Assembly: GCF_028745505.1 (NCBI RefSeq)
Contig: NZ_JAQZZL010000001.1
Span: forward strand, 992,001-1,056,000
Reading direction: 5' to 3'
DNA length: 64,000 bases
From: Lentisphaera marina
GTDB lineage: Bacteria > Verrucomicrobiota > Lentisphaeria > Lentisphaerales > Lentisphaeraceae
Under the pieces are notes generated by a model. The model was not told the DNA's origin and ran no database searches. It worked only from the letters and a program-made list of their open reading frames with translations. The first letter of the stretch is position 1. The number at the start of each line of letters is the position of its first letter. A program made the translations under genes and the position numbers. Shown in pieces: positions 18,938 through 29,119 of this stretch.

Positions 18938-19636
18938 ATGAGACAAAATTTAGCAACAAAACAATCCTTCATGGATGAAAATGCACGAGCGCGATTCATT
19001 ACAAAAACTTATATTAACTTATTTGGCGCGGTCATGGCCTTCATGGCGATAGAATCATTTCTTTTAGAAAATCAACAAGCACAAGAATTGGCGGTGCGTG
19101 CTTTGCAAGCAGGATGGTTATGGGTTCTAGGTGGATTTATGATTGTCTCTATGATTGCGACATCTATGGCACGTGCAGCAAGCAAGCCTGTGCAGTATGC
19201 AGGTTTATTTTTGTATACGGGGGCTTATGCCTGCCTCTTCTTGCCGCTAATGATGTATGCTCTTCAAGTTGTTCCTGATGGTAACTTAATTTTTGAAGCA
19301 GCCATGATCACACTCTCTGGTTTCATTGCGCTCACTGGTATTGCCTTTGTTACGCGTAAAAACTTTTCTTTCTTGCGTGGTTTTCTCATGTGGGGCGGTA
19401 TTCTTGCGGTAATCGCAATTGTAGCGGGTTCATTAATGGGTTTTAACTTAGGACTTTGGTTTTCAGTAGCGATGGTCGGCTTATCCGGAGCCGGTATTTT
19501 ATTTACTACTTCAAATATCATTCATGAGTATCGTGAAGATGATTACGTCGGAGCTTCATTAGAATTATTTGCATCTCTCGCAACTATGTTTTGGTATATC
19601 TTGCAGATTGTTATCAGTCTCAGTGGCGATGATTAA
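18938..19636 (+). CDS. Bax inhibitor-1/YccA family membrane protein
   Basis: A 232-residue inner-membrane protein with seven hydrophobic segments after a cytoplasmic N-terminus. It matches the BI-1 (TMBIM) family: conserved N-terminal FITKTYINLFGAVMAF, a mid-protein Ala/Gly-rich helix pair, and a C-terminal YREDDYVGASLELFASL stretch. That stretch has the di-aspartate region implicated in pH-dependent calcium leak in bacterial BsYetJ. Transport of calcium is known for relatives and inferred here. It is followed by a clear terminator. Confidence 0.9.
   Translation: MRQNLATKQSFMDENARARFITKTYINLFGAVMAFMAIESFLLENQQAQELAVRALQAGWLWVLGGFMIVSMIATSMARAASKPVQYAGLFLYTGAYACLFLPLMMYALQVVPDGNLIFEAAMITLSGFIALTGIAFVTRKNFSFLRGFLMWGGILAVIAIVAGSLMGFNLGLWFSVAMVGLSGAGILFTTSNIIHEYREDDYVGASLELFASLATMFWYILQIVISLSGDD
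19404..19418. repeat. TTGCG-N5-CGCAA palindrome, exact, spacer GTAAT
   Basis: Inside the BI-1 gene, over codons for L-A-V-I-A-I in a membrane helix. Confidence 0.8.
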
Positions 19637-19662
19637 TATCTAAATACATTTACCTTTACAAG

Positions 19663-19688
19663 GCGTGTCAGATGGCACGCTTTTTTTT
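19663..19688 (+). terminator. Rho-independent terminator after the BI-1 gene
   Basis: GCGTGTC (19663-19669) pairs with GGCACGC (19674-19680) with one G-T wobble, followed directly by eight T. A second 7-bp hairpin (ATTCTCC/GGAGAAT, 19697-19717) lies just beyond. Confidence 0.85.
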
Positions 19689-19836
19689 ATGAGCTCATTC
19701 TCCTTTTGAGGGAGAATAGTAGTGTGTAAAAAAAATAATTCACAAAAGCAAGTCACAAAATAAGCCTTTGTGTGGAAAGTCGCCTAAAGGGGCATTATAT
19801 AACGCGCAAATGAAAAAATAATTTAGGAGACTTGTT

Positions 19837-22485
19837 TTGAAGAAAAAATCACCTCTCAAGCAAGATATAAAAATGCTGGGTTCATTACTCGGCGATACGA
19901 TAAAAACTCAGGTTGGACAAGAGTTTTTTGATAAACTTGAAAATATTCGTTTACTTTCCAAGCGTGCTCGAAAAAAAGATGATGAAGCTGCGGATAAAGA
20001 ACTCAAAGATCTCATTCGTGGTCTTTCTAATGAAGAACTCAAAAATTTAGTTCGTGCCTTTGGCCAGTTTTTAAACCTTGCTAACCTTGCAGAAGCGCAT
20101 CACTTTATGAGTGACATGAAGGATTATGAAGAAGGTGCCCTTACCAAACACTTAACAAAACTCACGCAAATCATTCCTGAACTTCTGGCTAATGGCAGAA
20201 GTAAGCAAGAAATCATCGATACGATTGCAGGAATGAATATTGAGCTCGTTATGACGGCTCACCCGACTGAAGTTAAGCGCAGAACTTGGTTGCATAAGCA
20301 CGCGCAAATCAATACTTTACTCGATCAGAAAGAAAATTATCGTATGACGCCTTCGGAGCAAAAAGATAATATTAACAGAATCGCTGTTCTTATTACTTCT
20401 CTTTGGGAATCCGATGAAATTCGCCGTGTCAGACCTACTCCTTTCGAAGAAGCAAAGTGGGGACTCGCAATTATTGAAGACACGGTATGGGATGCTGTAC
20501 CACGCTTTATGCTTGAGCTCGACGCAATTGTCGAAAGTTTTACAGGTAAAAAGCTCCCGACTTGGGCAGCTCCGATTAAATTTGCTTCATGGATGGGCGG
20601 TGACCGCGATGGTAACCCCAATGTAACACACGAAACAACCGAGCAAGTCTGCCTACGTAATCGTTGGACGGCTTCCGAACTCTATTATAAAGAGATTAAT
20701 AAAGCGATTCAAAGAATCTCAGAAACTGATTGTAGTGATGAGCTTCGTGCCATCGTCGGTGACGTTCACGAACCTTATCGCGTATTCTTACGTCCTTTCC
20801 GTGCACGTTTCCTCGAAACCAAAAAATGGACTCAAGCTCAGCTTGAAGGGAAATCTTACGAGCCTCAGCTGCCATTAATGGAAGATATCAACGAATTCCT
20901 TGACGCGCTTCACATTTGTCACCGTTCGCTTGTTGAATGCAGTGGTAAAGATCTAGCCGATGCGAGTGTGTTGAAAATTATTCGTCGAGCAAGCTGCTTT
21001 GGTCTCAACATTTTAAAACTTGATGTTCGTCAAGAATCAACTCGCCATAGCGATGTGATTAACGCAATTACCGAACACCTTGAACTCGGTAGTTACGATG
21101 AGTGGGATGAAGCGAAGAAGCAAGAATTCCTAGTTCGTGAATTAAAAAGTAAACGTCCACTTTTGCCAAGAGATATTCAATTTGATGCCGATTGCCAAGA
21201 AGTTGTTGATACGGTAAAAACAATTGCGAAGCAACCAGAAGAAGCTTTAGGTGCTTATGTAATCTCAATGTCGCGTGCAGCTTCTGATGTATTAGCCGTA
21301 CACCTTCTTCAGAAAGAGTGTGGCGTTAAGAAACCTTTGCGCGTTGCACCTTTATTTGAGACTCTTGAAGACCTTGAGAACTCAGGCGATATTATGGATA
21401 CGCTCTTTGGTATTGACTGGTACAAAGAAGCCAGCCATGGTTCACAAGAAGTGATGATTGGCTATTCAGATTCTGGTAAAGATGCAGGTAAACTGGCAGC
21501 AAGTTGGGCTCAGTACACAGCTCAAGAAGCTTTGCACCAAGTTAGTGAAAAACACGGAATTAAATTAACACTTTTCCACGGTCGCGGTGGTTCTGTCGGC
21601 CGCGGTGGCGGCCCAGTTGAGCATGCACTCATGTCTCAACCTCCAGGTACGGTTGATGGTCGTATGCGTGTAACGGAGCAGGGCGAAGTTCTGCAAGCTA
21701 AGTACTCAACGATTGATGTCGCTTGCCACAACCTCCTTCTCTATGTGACTGCAGTACTTCAGGCAACTCTTGCCAAGCCTCCTGTACCAAAGCCTGAATG
21801 GCGTGAACTCATGGACAAGATGTCAGTGATTTCTTGCGATGCTTATCGTGATATCGTTCGTGGACGTGAAAACTTTGTTAAATACTTCCGTCAAGTAACT
21901 CCAGAGCAGGAGCTCGGTCGCCTTCATATTGGTAGTCGCCCTGCCAAGCGTAAAAAGAGCGGTGGTATTGAATCACTTCGTGCGATTCCTTGGATTTTTG
22001 CTTGGACTCAAATTCGTCTCATGCTTCCTTCTTGGCTCGGTGTTGGTGAAGCACTCAAAGTAGCACTTGATGACGACAAGCACGATATGCTTCAGGAAAT
22101 GATTCAAGATTGGCCCTTCTTCTACTTCCTTATGGATATGATTGATATGGTCCTTGTAAAAACGGATCACCGTGTCGCTAAATATTATGACGAAATCCTT
22201 GCAGATGATGATGTGAAAGAACTCGGTTTAGAACTTCGCGGTAAACTCAAGCAGACAATCATGACTGCACAGCAAGTTGTGGCGGGTTTAAGCACTCAGG
22301 AAGAGCGCGTAGCACTGCGTGCATCAATCAAAGTACGTAATCCTTATGCAGACACACTCAATTACCTTCAGGGTGAATGTATGCGTCGACTCTACAAAGA
22401 AAATCAAGATGGTGACCCCGTTCTTGAAGACGCTGTTATGGCAACCATTGCCGGTATTGCAGCCGCAATGAAAAACACGGGTTAA
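19837..22485 (+). CDS. ppc: Phosphoenolpyruvate carboxylase
   Basis: Carboxylates phosphoenolpyruvate with bicarbonate to oxaloacetate, replenishing the TCA cycle. It has 882 residues, the family's usual length. Signature motifs are present: TAHPTE with the catalytic histidine at residue 142, GYSDSGKDAG, the catalytic FHGRGGSVGRGGGP loop from about residue 580, and GSRPAKR from about 699. TTG at 19837 is the start, because AGGAGA lies 6 bases upstream. It stands alone, with a strong terminator after the stop. Bulk codon use is richer in C/G third positions than in the surrounding unknown genes, as expected for a highly expressed enzyme. Confidence 0.97.
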   Translation: MKKKSPLKQDIKMLGSLLGDTIKTQVGQEFFDKLENIRLLSKRARKKDDEAADKELKDLIRGLSNEELKNLVRAFGQFLNLANLAEAHHFMSDMKDYEEGALTKHLTKLTQIIPELLANGRSKQEIIDTIAGMNIELVMTAHPTEVKRRTWLHKHAQINTLLDQKENYRMTPSEQKDNINRIAVLITSLWESDEIRRVRPTPFEEAKWGLAIIEDTVWDAVPRFMLELDAIVESFTGKKLPTWAAPIKFASWMGGDRDGNPNVTHETTEQVCLRNRWTASELYYKEINKAIQRISETDCSDELRAIVGDVHEPYRVFLRPFRARFLETKKWTQAQLEGKSYEPQLPLMEDINEFLDALHICHRSLVECSGKDLADASVLKIIRRASCFGLNILKLDVRQESTRHSDVINAITEHLELGSYDEWDEAKKQEFLVRELKSKRPLLPRDIQFDADCQEVVDTVKTIAKQPEEALGAYVISMSRAASDVLAVHLLQKECGVKKPLRVAPLFETLEDLENSGDIMDTLFGIDWYKEASHGSQEVMIGYSDSGKDAGKLAASWAQYTAQEALHQVSEKHGIKLTLFHGRGGSVGRGGGPVEHALMSQPPGTVDGRMRVTEQGEVLQAKYSTIDVACHNLLLYVTAVLQATLAKPPVPKPEWRELMDKMSVISCDAYRDIVRGRENFVKYFRQVTPEQELGRLHIGSRPAKRKKSGGIESLRAIPWIFAWTQIRLMLPSWLGVGEALKVALDDDKHDMLQEMIQDWPFFYFLMDMIDMVLVKTDHRVAKYYDEILADDDVKELGLELRGKLKQTIMTAQQVVAGLSTQEERVALRASIKVRNPYADTLNYLQGECMRRLYKENQDGDPVLEDAVMATIAGIAAAMKNTG

Positions 22486-22506
22486 TCAGCACCAAAAAAA
22501 TACTCT

Positions 22507-22536
22507 AAACGGCAGTGCGTTCGCGTACTGCCGTTT
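22507..22536 (+). terminator. Rho-independent terminator of ppc
   Basis: AAACGGCAGT (22507-22516) pairs with ACTGCCGTTT (22527-22536), followed by more T. Confidence 0.9.
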
Positions 22537-23023
22537 TTAGTTTGCCCAGCAAAGCTGGAAACCCTATTTGATTGAAGTAGAGTTTGGTCTCTAGGACCAA
22601 AGAGAAGTCAATACGAGTGGTGAGCGTCAGATTTATATAGTCAGCGAATGTATGATTTGGCAAGCTCCGCTGGCGATACTACAAGATATATTTTTAAGAG
22701 GTCCTTCATACCTCGAGTTATTCATACCTCTTCCATTATAGTGCTTTGTGCTTACGTATGAACTGAAGCAGTTGGTGGATTTATCCAATTATTTAATACA
22801 GTGGAAGGAAAGGTATTATCAAATATTTTCGCAGTCAGTGAAGGTGATTCTAAATTTAATATCAGTAAAGTTGAACCATTATTTTCCATGCTATTATGGC
22901 AATGAGCACAGGCTGGATCCTTATAATTAAACCATGACAAATACTTCTTATGAAGGCATAAGGCAGCGTGAAATGGGCTGACTTAATCTCGTCGATTTTG
23001 ATTTATTTATAATGGAAGGACTA
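22537..23023. other. Intergenic stretch with several short hairpins, no convincing gene
   Basis: About 490 bp between ppc and the damaged cusA gene. It holds short perfect inverted repeats: CCAGC-AAA-GCTGG at 22546-22558 and TTTGGTC-TCTAG-GACCAAA at 22583-22601. Near 22700 the ten bases TTCATACCTC occur twice. A minus-strand open frame (22752-22940, TTG start) contains one CAHCH heme-like motif but has no ribosome binding site or signal peptide. The stretch may be decayed sequence at the edge of the efflux cluster. Confidence 0.4.
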
Positions 23024-25321
23024 TTATTCTTTAAGCCATTTTTTGAATTGCTTCCAAGCGTAAACAAAGTCCATTGGGAGGACAATTACTGATATTAGAA
23101 AACACAAAATAGCCAATGATGCTATGACGCCACCTATAATCAAAAACAGTGGGTCAGTAGAATTGTTTGCTTGTGTTGTGAACCATATCCCGAGGAGTAT
23201 TCCACTAGTTAGAAATCCAATAAATAAGTTGTCAATTGTACTGTTTTTGAGTTTAGTGTGAAGCTGAAATTCTTTGATCATCGAAAATAAGCATGGAACT
23301 AAAAATACCGATAACTGCACAACCAACATTCCTCCAAAACTTGGGATGGCCATGGGCACCATAACGTCTGAGCCTCTTCCAGTTGAGCTGAGAATAGGTA
23401 GAAGCGCCAGTAAGGTTGTTGCAGTAGTCATTAGGCAAGGTCTGATTCGTCTTTGAGCTCCTGAAATCACAGCTGATCGAATTTGTTTTATATCAGTTCT
23501 TTTATCTTTATTGAAACTATCCTTTAAATAAGTTCCCATAACCACACCATCGTCGGTAGCAATTCCAAATAGTGCTAAGAAACCTACCCAAACGGCCACT
23601 GATAAGTTAATAGCCTTAATGTCGAATAAAGAGCGGAAGTTGATCCCCATAAAGTCGCCTGCAAGAAACCATTCCTGGCCGTAAAGCCATATGAATATAA
23701 AACCACCTGCCCAGGCAACTGCAATACCGCTGAAAACCATCATTGTATTGGGGATGTTCTTAAAGTGAAGATAGAGAAGTATAAAGATAACAAACATCGC
23801 TAATGGTAGAACAACACGTAGTTTCTTTTCAGCGCGTAGTTGATTCTCATAAGATCCAGAGAAATGATATTTGACACCATCTGGTACAATTAGTTCTCCA
23901 CTTTTAATGAGTTCTTTTAAGTATTTTTGGGAACTTTCTACGACATCTACTTCTGCGTAATCTTTGAGTTTATCAAAAAGGACATATCCAGTCAAGAAGG
24001 TGTCTTCATTCTTTATTACTTGGGGTCCACGAACATAGTTTATTTTTGCGATTTGTTTTAAGGGGATCTGCTGTCCGTTTACACCAGCTATTAATATGTT
24101 TTCAATTTCGTCGATAGAATCTCTCAATTCCCGTTGATAGCGAACTCTGACTGGATAGCGTTCTCTACCTTCCACTGTTTTTGTTAGCGGTTTTCCACCG
24201 ATAGCAACTTCAATGACCTGTTGAACAGTTTTTATGTGAAGTCCATAGCGCGCTATAGCATCGCGATTTATTTCAATTTCTAGGTAAGGTTTTCCTACAA
24301 TTCTATCGGCGACTACAGCTGCAGGATTAACCCCAGTAACTTTTTTCATATGTTTTTCAAGTTCTACGCCAAATTGTTCAATAGTATCTAAATCAGGACC
24401 ATTGACTTTGATGCCCATTGGTGCGCGCATGCCACTTTGAAGCATGACGATTCTCGCGGCAATAGGTTGAAGCTTTGGTGCAGATGTCGTTCCAGGTATT
24501 TCACCGGCTTTAACAATTTCATCCCATATGTCATTGGGAGAATTAATGCCAACCCACGCATCTCTATTTTCATTACCTTTCAAATGCGAGTCAAGTGGAA
24601 GTCGCCAATTTCTGAATGGCATGCCCTGATCGTCTAGAATTAAATGACCAAGATGATCGCGAAGGAATTTGCCTTGTACGAAATATTCTTTCCCATCATT
24701 TGCAAGTACAGCTTCGCCGTGGGAATTGCGCATCAAATCAATTGTATTTTTATCAAATTTAAAACGCTGGCGATGCCCCTGGTCATTAACTATATACTCA
24801 CTTTTATAATTGATGACTGTTTCAAACATCGATATGGGAGCTGGATCCAATGGAGTTTCAGCTCTTCCTAGTTTTCCTACAGCATTGGCGATTTCCGGAA
24901 TAGCAGTAAAACTTATATCCTGCTTCTGCATGGCATCATAGGCTTCTCCAAGAGAAGCGTGAACCATGGTTGTGGGCATGTAGAGGTATGAGCCTTCATC
25001 AAGAGAAGGCATGAATTCTTTCTGTAAACCAGGTGCTTTATGCTTGAGGTTAACATAGAGTTCTGATTTTTTCCACTTGTCCGGGAGCCATGAAAAAGTA
25101 TTATCAAAGCCAAGCCAAGCTGATGTGCCACAAACTAAAATAATAGTAATTAGACACAGAAATACGGCTTTAAAAGTTAAGACAAAATGCAGAGTCCATT
25201 TGTAGATATATTGCCATAAAAGGAAGATACTCAGTAAGCAGAATATTGGGCTAGCAACTGCTGCAAAGTTCTTAAATTCTCCTGCAGATGGGCCTAGGGG
25301 TAGCCAGAGTCCCAATGGCAA
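23024..25321 (-). pseudogene. CusA-like RND metal efflux pump, C-terminal part
   Basis: About 750 residues that continue the CusA/CzcA-type heavy-metal RND permease. Recognisable parts are the extra helix after a WLPLGP-type segment, the periplasmic loop with KEFMPSLDEGSYLYMP, and the second transmembrane bundle with an ATDDGVVMGTYL helix and R-R-I-R-P. A long insertion (around residues 190-280) distinguishes the large CusA variants. The open frame's formal start at 25321 is a TTG inside the overlap and not a real start. The part joins directly to the N-terminal fragment but in another frame, and the end of helix 4 plus helices 5 and 6 are absent. Non-functional as a pump unless the join is an assembly error. 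Confidence 0.8.
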
Positions 25322-26762
25322 TAGCTATACCGGAAAGAGCGACAATGTTTGCGTCTACTCCAAATATTTTCATGGCAATAAAACATAAGATAACTGCGAA
25401 AGGAAGTGTTATAGAAATGATGCCGGAACTTCGCAAATGCATCATCATAACCAGGATTACGATGATGGTTATGAGAACCTGTTGAGTTATGGCTGTCTCA
25501 AGGGTGCCTAAAGTTTCTTTAATTAGGCCAGCTCGATCATAAAATGGGACTATTTTAACTTGGCTTAAAGTTAACCATTTAGGTGGATCCTGCCCACTAC
25601 TAAGAAAGCTTTTCCATTCATCTTGATTGAGCTTAGCTTCTTTAGTGAATGCTTCAAAACCGTTCTCTTCAGCAAAATTACGTACAGCTTTTATATCAAC
25701 TTGATTGTAGTCGATAATCACTTTACTGGGTAAACCAGGAGAGATTTCTTTTATTTTTCCCTTGAGAGATTTTATCGCTTCCAGTGGGTTTTCTCCATAG
25801 CGTACAACGGCCACGCCACCTACGGCTTCGGCACCTTGTTTATCGAGAATACCACGTCTCAATGCGGGCCCAAGGGCCACATTAGCAACATCTTTTACAA
25901 GGATGGGGATATTATCGCTAGTTTTCACCACCGTCTTTTCAATATCTTCAAGACTTTTTATGAAGCCAAGACCACGGATGATGTATTCAGCTTTGTTAAT
26001 TTCAATTGTACGAGCCCCTACATCCATATTAGACATTTTTATGGCCATAAAAATTTGATCCAGCGTAACGTCTTTTATGCGCATTGCTTCCGGATCAACG
26101 TCAATTTGATATTCCTGTACATATCCGCCAACTGATGCTACTTCACTGATTCCTTCTGCTCCTAATAGACCATAACGTACGTACCAGTCCTGTATAGAGC
26201 GAAGTTCATGAAGATCCCAGCCACCTGTTGGTATACCGTTTTTAGCTAAACCTTCGAGAGTGTACCAGTAGACTTGTCCCAGAGCAGTGGCATCCGGGCC
26301 GAGCATGGGTTTCACCCCATCTGGCAGAGTTCCGGCAGGCAGTGCATTAAGTTTTTCAAGAACGCGTGATCGCGACCAGTAAAATTCAGCACTTTCTTCG
26401 AAAATGATATAAATTGAACTGAAACCAAACATAGAAAAGCTGCGGATAGTTTTAACTTCAGGGACTCCAAGTAATGCGGTAGTTAGCGGATAAGTCACCT
26501 GGTCTTCCATGTCTTGAGGAGAGCGACCGGGCCAGCGAGTAAAGACTATTTGCTGATTTTCTCCAATATCTGGGATGGCATCTACAGGTACTGGATCCCT
26601 GGGGAGAGCGTCGATTTCCCAGTCAAAAGGAGAAACCATTACACCCCATGTAAGAGATGCAATGACCAAAAGGAAAACGAGAAGTTTATTCAGTAGGCAA
26701 AATTTAATTATTTTGTCCATCATTCCGTGGCTTTCAGGCTTTTTAGTTTTAAGTTCATCCAT
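25272..26762 (-). pseudogene. CusA-like RND metal efflux pump, N-terminal part
   Basis: The first 496 residues of a CusA-type inner-membrane pump for Cu(I)/Ag(I) or related metals. The ATG at 26762 shares a base with the stop of the CusB-like gene (TAATG). It contains helix 1, the periplasmic porter loops (WSRSRVLEKLNALP, YGLLGAEGISEVASVGGYV) and helices 2-3. It breaks off within helix 4 after GIAIAIGT, where the family continues with the proton-relay aspartate (D405 in E. coli CusA). After that the frame runs out at R-P-I-C-R-R-I. Deletion plus frameshift lies at about 25300-25320. Confidence 0.8.
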
Positions 26763-29119
26763 TATTTCCCCCCTTTATAAACCTCTAGGATGCCACCGCA
26801 GCGATACATTCTTGAGCCCCAGTAGGGGTTCTCCACGCGCTCTTCAGTTTGCAGCCATGAAGCCCCCTGGTCGTTAAAGGCCATAGAGCAATAGGCTTCT
26901 CTGACAGTTTGTGAGAATGTGCCCTTTTTTGCTAATGGGATCATTATTTTTGAAAGTGTTTCAAAGTCTTTTCTAGCGTCTTCAATGTCCTTGTGATGCA
27001 TGTGATTAAGCGTTGCAAGCACTTTGTTGTCTACATTCATTTCCTTAAGTTGATCTAAGATGATTCCCGCATCTTTTGCACTAGGTTTTTTATCTAGACT
27101 AAGGTTTTTTTGAATTCTTAAATAAGCCCTTAAAGCTACATCAGAAGGATCATTAGATGTTTCTGTAATCGCAATTTTCTCAGTTTCTCTTTTGTAGTTT
27201 TCAGTACTTTTTAATTTCTTATTAGGGCCAAAGGTTTTCTGAATATCACCACAGCGATACATCCCACTACCAAAATATGGGTTGGCAACATCCTCTTCAT
27301 TTTGTAACCATTTAGCACCTTTATCATTAAAGGCCATAGGGCAATAAGCTAAATGGATAGTATCTGAACTGCCAAACTGTTCAGTAAAGCGAATCATTAA
27401 TTTAGAGAGTGGCTCAAAGCGAACTCTAGCTGTTTCCAGATCTTCACTGTTACTGAGATACTTGATTTTTATGTGTATCTGCTTAGTTAAATTATCCCAG
27501 GTGGTCAGAGCTGTGCCATTTAGAGATGATGTGTCGATGCGCTTAAGGGCATTCTCAAATTCATTGCGAATTTGTTTAATTGTAGAGTAATTATCTTTAC
27601 TGAGATCAGTACTTAACTTTAGGTATGTATTCTGCATAGGAGCAAATGATTTACGGAATTCAGAACTTAGATTAAACACTACGGGTGTATCTATACTTGT
27701 TTCACTCATCATGCTTGGCTTCGCCATGATTTGAAGAGCAGAGTCAATTTTAAAGTTACCGTTGACTACAATCAGTTCGCCTTCTTCGAGACCATCTTTT
27801 ACGATAAATTCGGTTTCAGATCGTTCTCCAAGTGTGACTACTCGTCCTTCATAGATATGATCTTTGTTTTTAACATAAACTACGGCGCGTTTACCAGTTA
27901 GTAGTACGGCTGAAGTCGGGATGACCAGGGGGAGCTCAGTTTCTGTATTTTTGATGAGGCCAAGTTCTGCTGCAGGGACTAGGTCCATTCCACAAACAGT
28001 ACAGTTTCCAGGTTTGTCACTAATCACTTCAGGATGCATAGGGCTGATCCATTTTCCTTTTAGAAGTTGATTGTTTATATGACCGTCTTTCCCAATATTA
28101 ACTTTGATCGAAGCACGGACAAACATGGCAGGCTTTAAGCGTCCGTCTTCATTTTTTACATTGAGTCTTATTTTTACAGTTCGAGTTTTGGGGTTGAGCA
28201 CGGGATGAATAAAATTGATTAAACCTGAAAAAGTTTCACCCGGGTAACTTTCAATTTCAAAATCGACTTTTTGAGCAAAGTGAAGCCAGGGTAGATCTGC
28301 TTCATAAGCTTCAAGTTCCACCCATAAACTTTGTAAATTGGCGATACTATAAACTGGGTCGCCTTCCTTAACATATGCACCCTCGTCAAGGTGTTTTTTG
28401 ATGACAACACCACTAATAGGGGAATACTTCTCCATGTGTTCTAAAACTTTTGAACTGGCTTCTATTTTTTCGATCTGTTTATCATCCATACCCCATAGCC
28501 TTAATTTATCACGTGCCGCCTGTACAGTGAGCTTAGAACTAGTTTTGATTATATCTGAACTAGAATCTTTTAAATTCTCAGTATAATTTTTAGCCTGAAT
28601 AAGTTCTTTCTGAGCTATGATAAGTTCAGGTGAATAGATCTTAAATAGATGATCTCCCTTTTTGACATTTATACCGGTGTAATCGACAAATAATCGATCA
28701 AGCCTCCCTGAGAAACGGGCACTTACTTGTTTTATTTGAGTTTCATCAAAATTAATTTTACCCGGAAGTTGTATGTAGCGTGTTATTAGCTTTCGTTCTG
28801 CTGGTTTAAGCTCAATTTCAGCTAGTTTCTCAGCATAAGCACTCAGTCGAATCTCCCATTCACCAAGCGATTCACCTTTTTTAAGAGGGATTAATTCCAT
28901 TCCGCAAATGGGACAGGGGACCTTGTCTTTGAGTTTGAATTGAGGGTGCATCGAGCAGGTCCAGATGATTTCCTCTGCAGGAGACGCTGATTTTGCAGGG
29001 TCAGATGTAGTTATATCCTGGGGATTAGTAAAATTCTTTCCGATGAAAAATGATAAGGCGGAACTCAAAACTAGGCTCAGAAAAAAAATCACTAGAAGTT
29101 TAATTTTATATTTATTCAT
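26762..29119 (-). CDS. CusB-like periplasmic adaptor with duplicated metal-binding modules
   Basis: A 785-residue membrane-fusion protein linking the RND pump to the outer-membrane channel. An N-terminal membrane anchor is followed by a heavy-metal-binding domain (CSMHP ... CPICGMEL, residues about 54-75) and then the barrel-sandwich/hairpin/beta-barrel adaptor core. A second heavy-metal-binding motif (SPMHP ... CTVCGMDL) interrupts the C-terminal part. Two tandem DUF3347-like domains end the protein, each with the pattern AYC-x-MAFND-x-GA-x-W and a YRCG ending. Usual CusB proteins have fewer of these modules. It overlaps the TolC-like gene by 8 bp and cusA by 1 bp, so it is one operon. Likely metals are copper or silver, by homology. 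Confidence 0.85.
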   Translation of the reverse strand: MNKYKIKLLVIFFLSLVLSSALSFFIGKNFTNPQDITTSDPAKSASPAEEIIWTCSMHPQFKLKDKVPCPICGMELIPLKKGESLGEWEIRLSAYAEKLAEIELKPAERKLITRYIQLPGKINFDETQIKQVSARFSGRLDRLFVDYTGINVKKGDHLFKIYSPELIIAQKELIQAKNYTENLKDSSSDIIKTSSKLTVQAARDKLRLWGMDDKQIEKIEASSKVLEHMEKYSPISGVVIKKHLDEGAYVKEGDPVYSIANLQSLWVELEAYEADLPWLHFAQKVDFEIESYPGETFSGLINFIHPVLNPKTRTVKIRLNVKNEDGRLKPAMFVRASIKVNIGKDGHINNQLLKGKWISPMHPEVISDKPGNCTVCGMDLVPAAELGLIKNTETELPLVIPTSAVLLTGKRAVVYVKNKDHIYEGRVVTLGERSETEFIVKDGLEEGELIVVNGNFKIDSALQIMAKPSMMSETSIDTPVVFNLSSEFRKSFAPMQNTYLKLSTDLSKDNYSTIKQIRNEFENALKRIDTSSLNGTALTTWDNLTKQIHIKIKYLSNSEDLETARVRFEPLSKLMIRFTEQFGSSDTIHLAYCPMAFNDKGAKWLQNEEDVANPYFGSGMYRCGDIQKTFGPNKKLKSTENYKRETEKIAITETSNDPSDVALRAYLRIQKNLSLDKKPSAKDAGIILDQLKEMNVDNKVLATLNHMHHKDIEDARKDFETLSKIMIPLAKKGTFSQTVREAYCSMAFNDQGASWLQTEERVENPYWGSRMYRCGGILEVYKGGK

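Noticed and set aside
22752..22940. Minus-strand frame with a CAHCH heme-like motif just after cusA
   Set aside because: Starts at TTG without a ribosome binding site, has no signal peptide for heme attachment and no recognisable cytochrome body.
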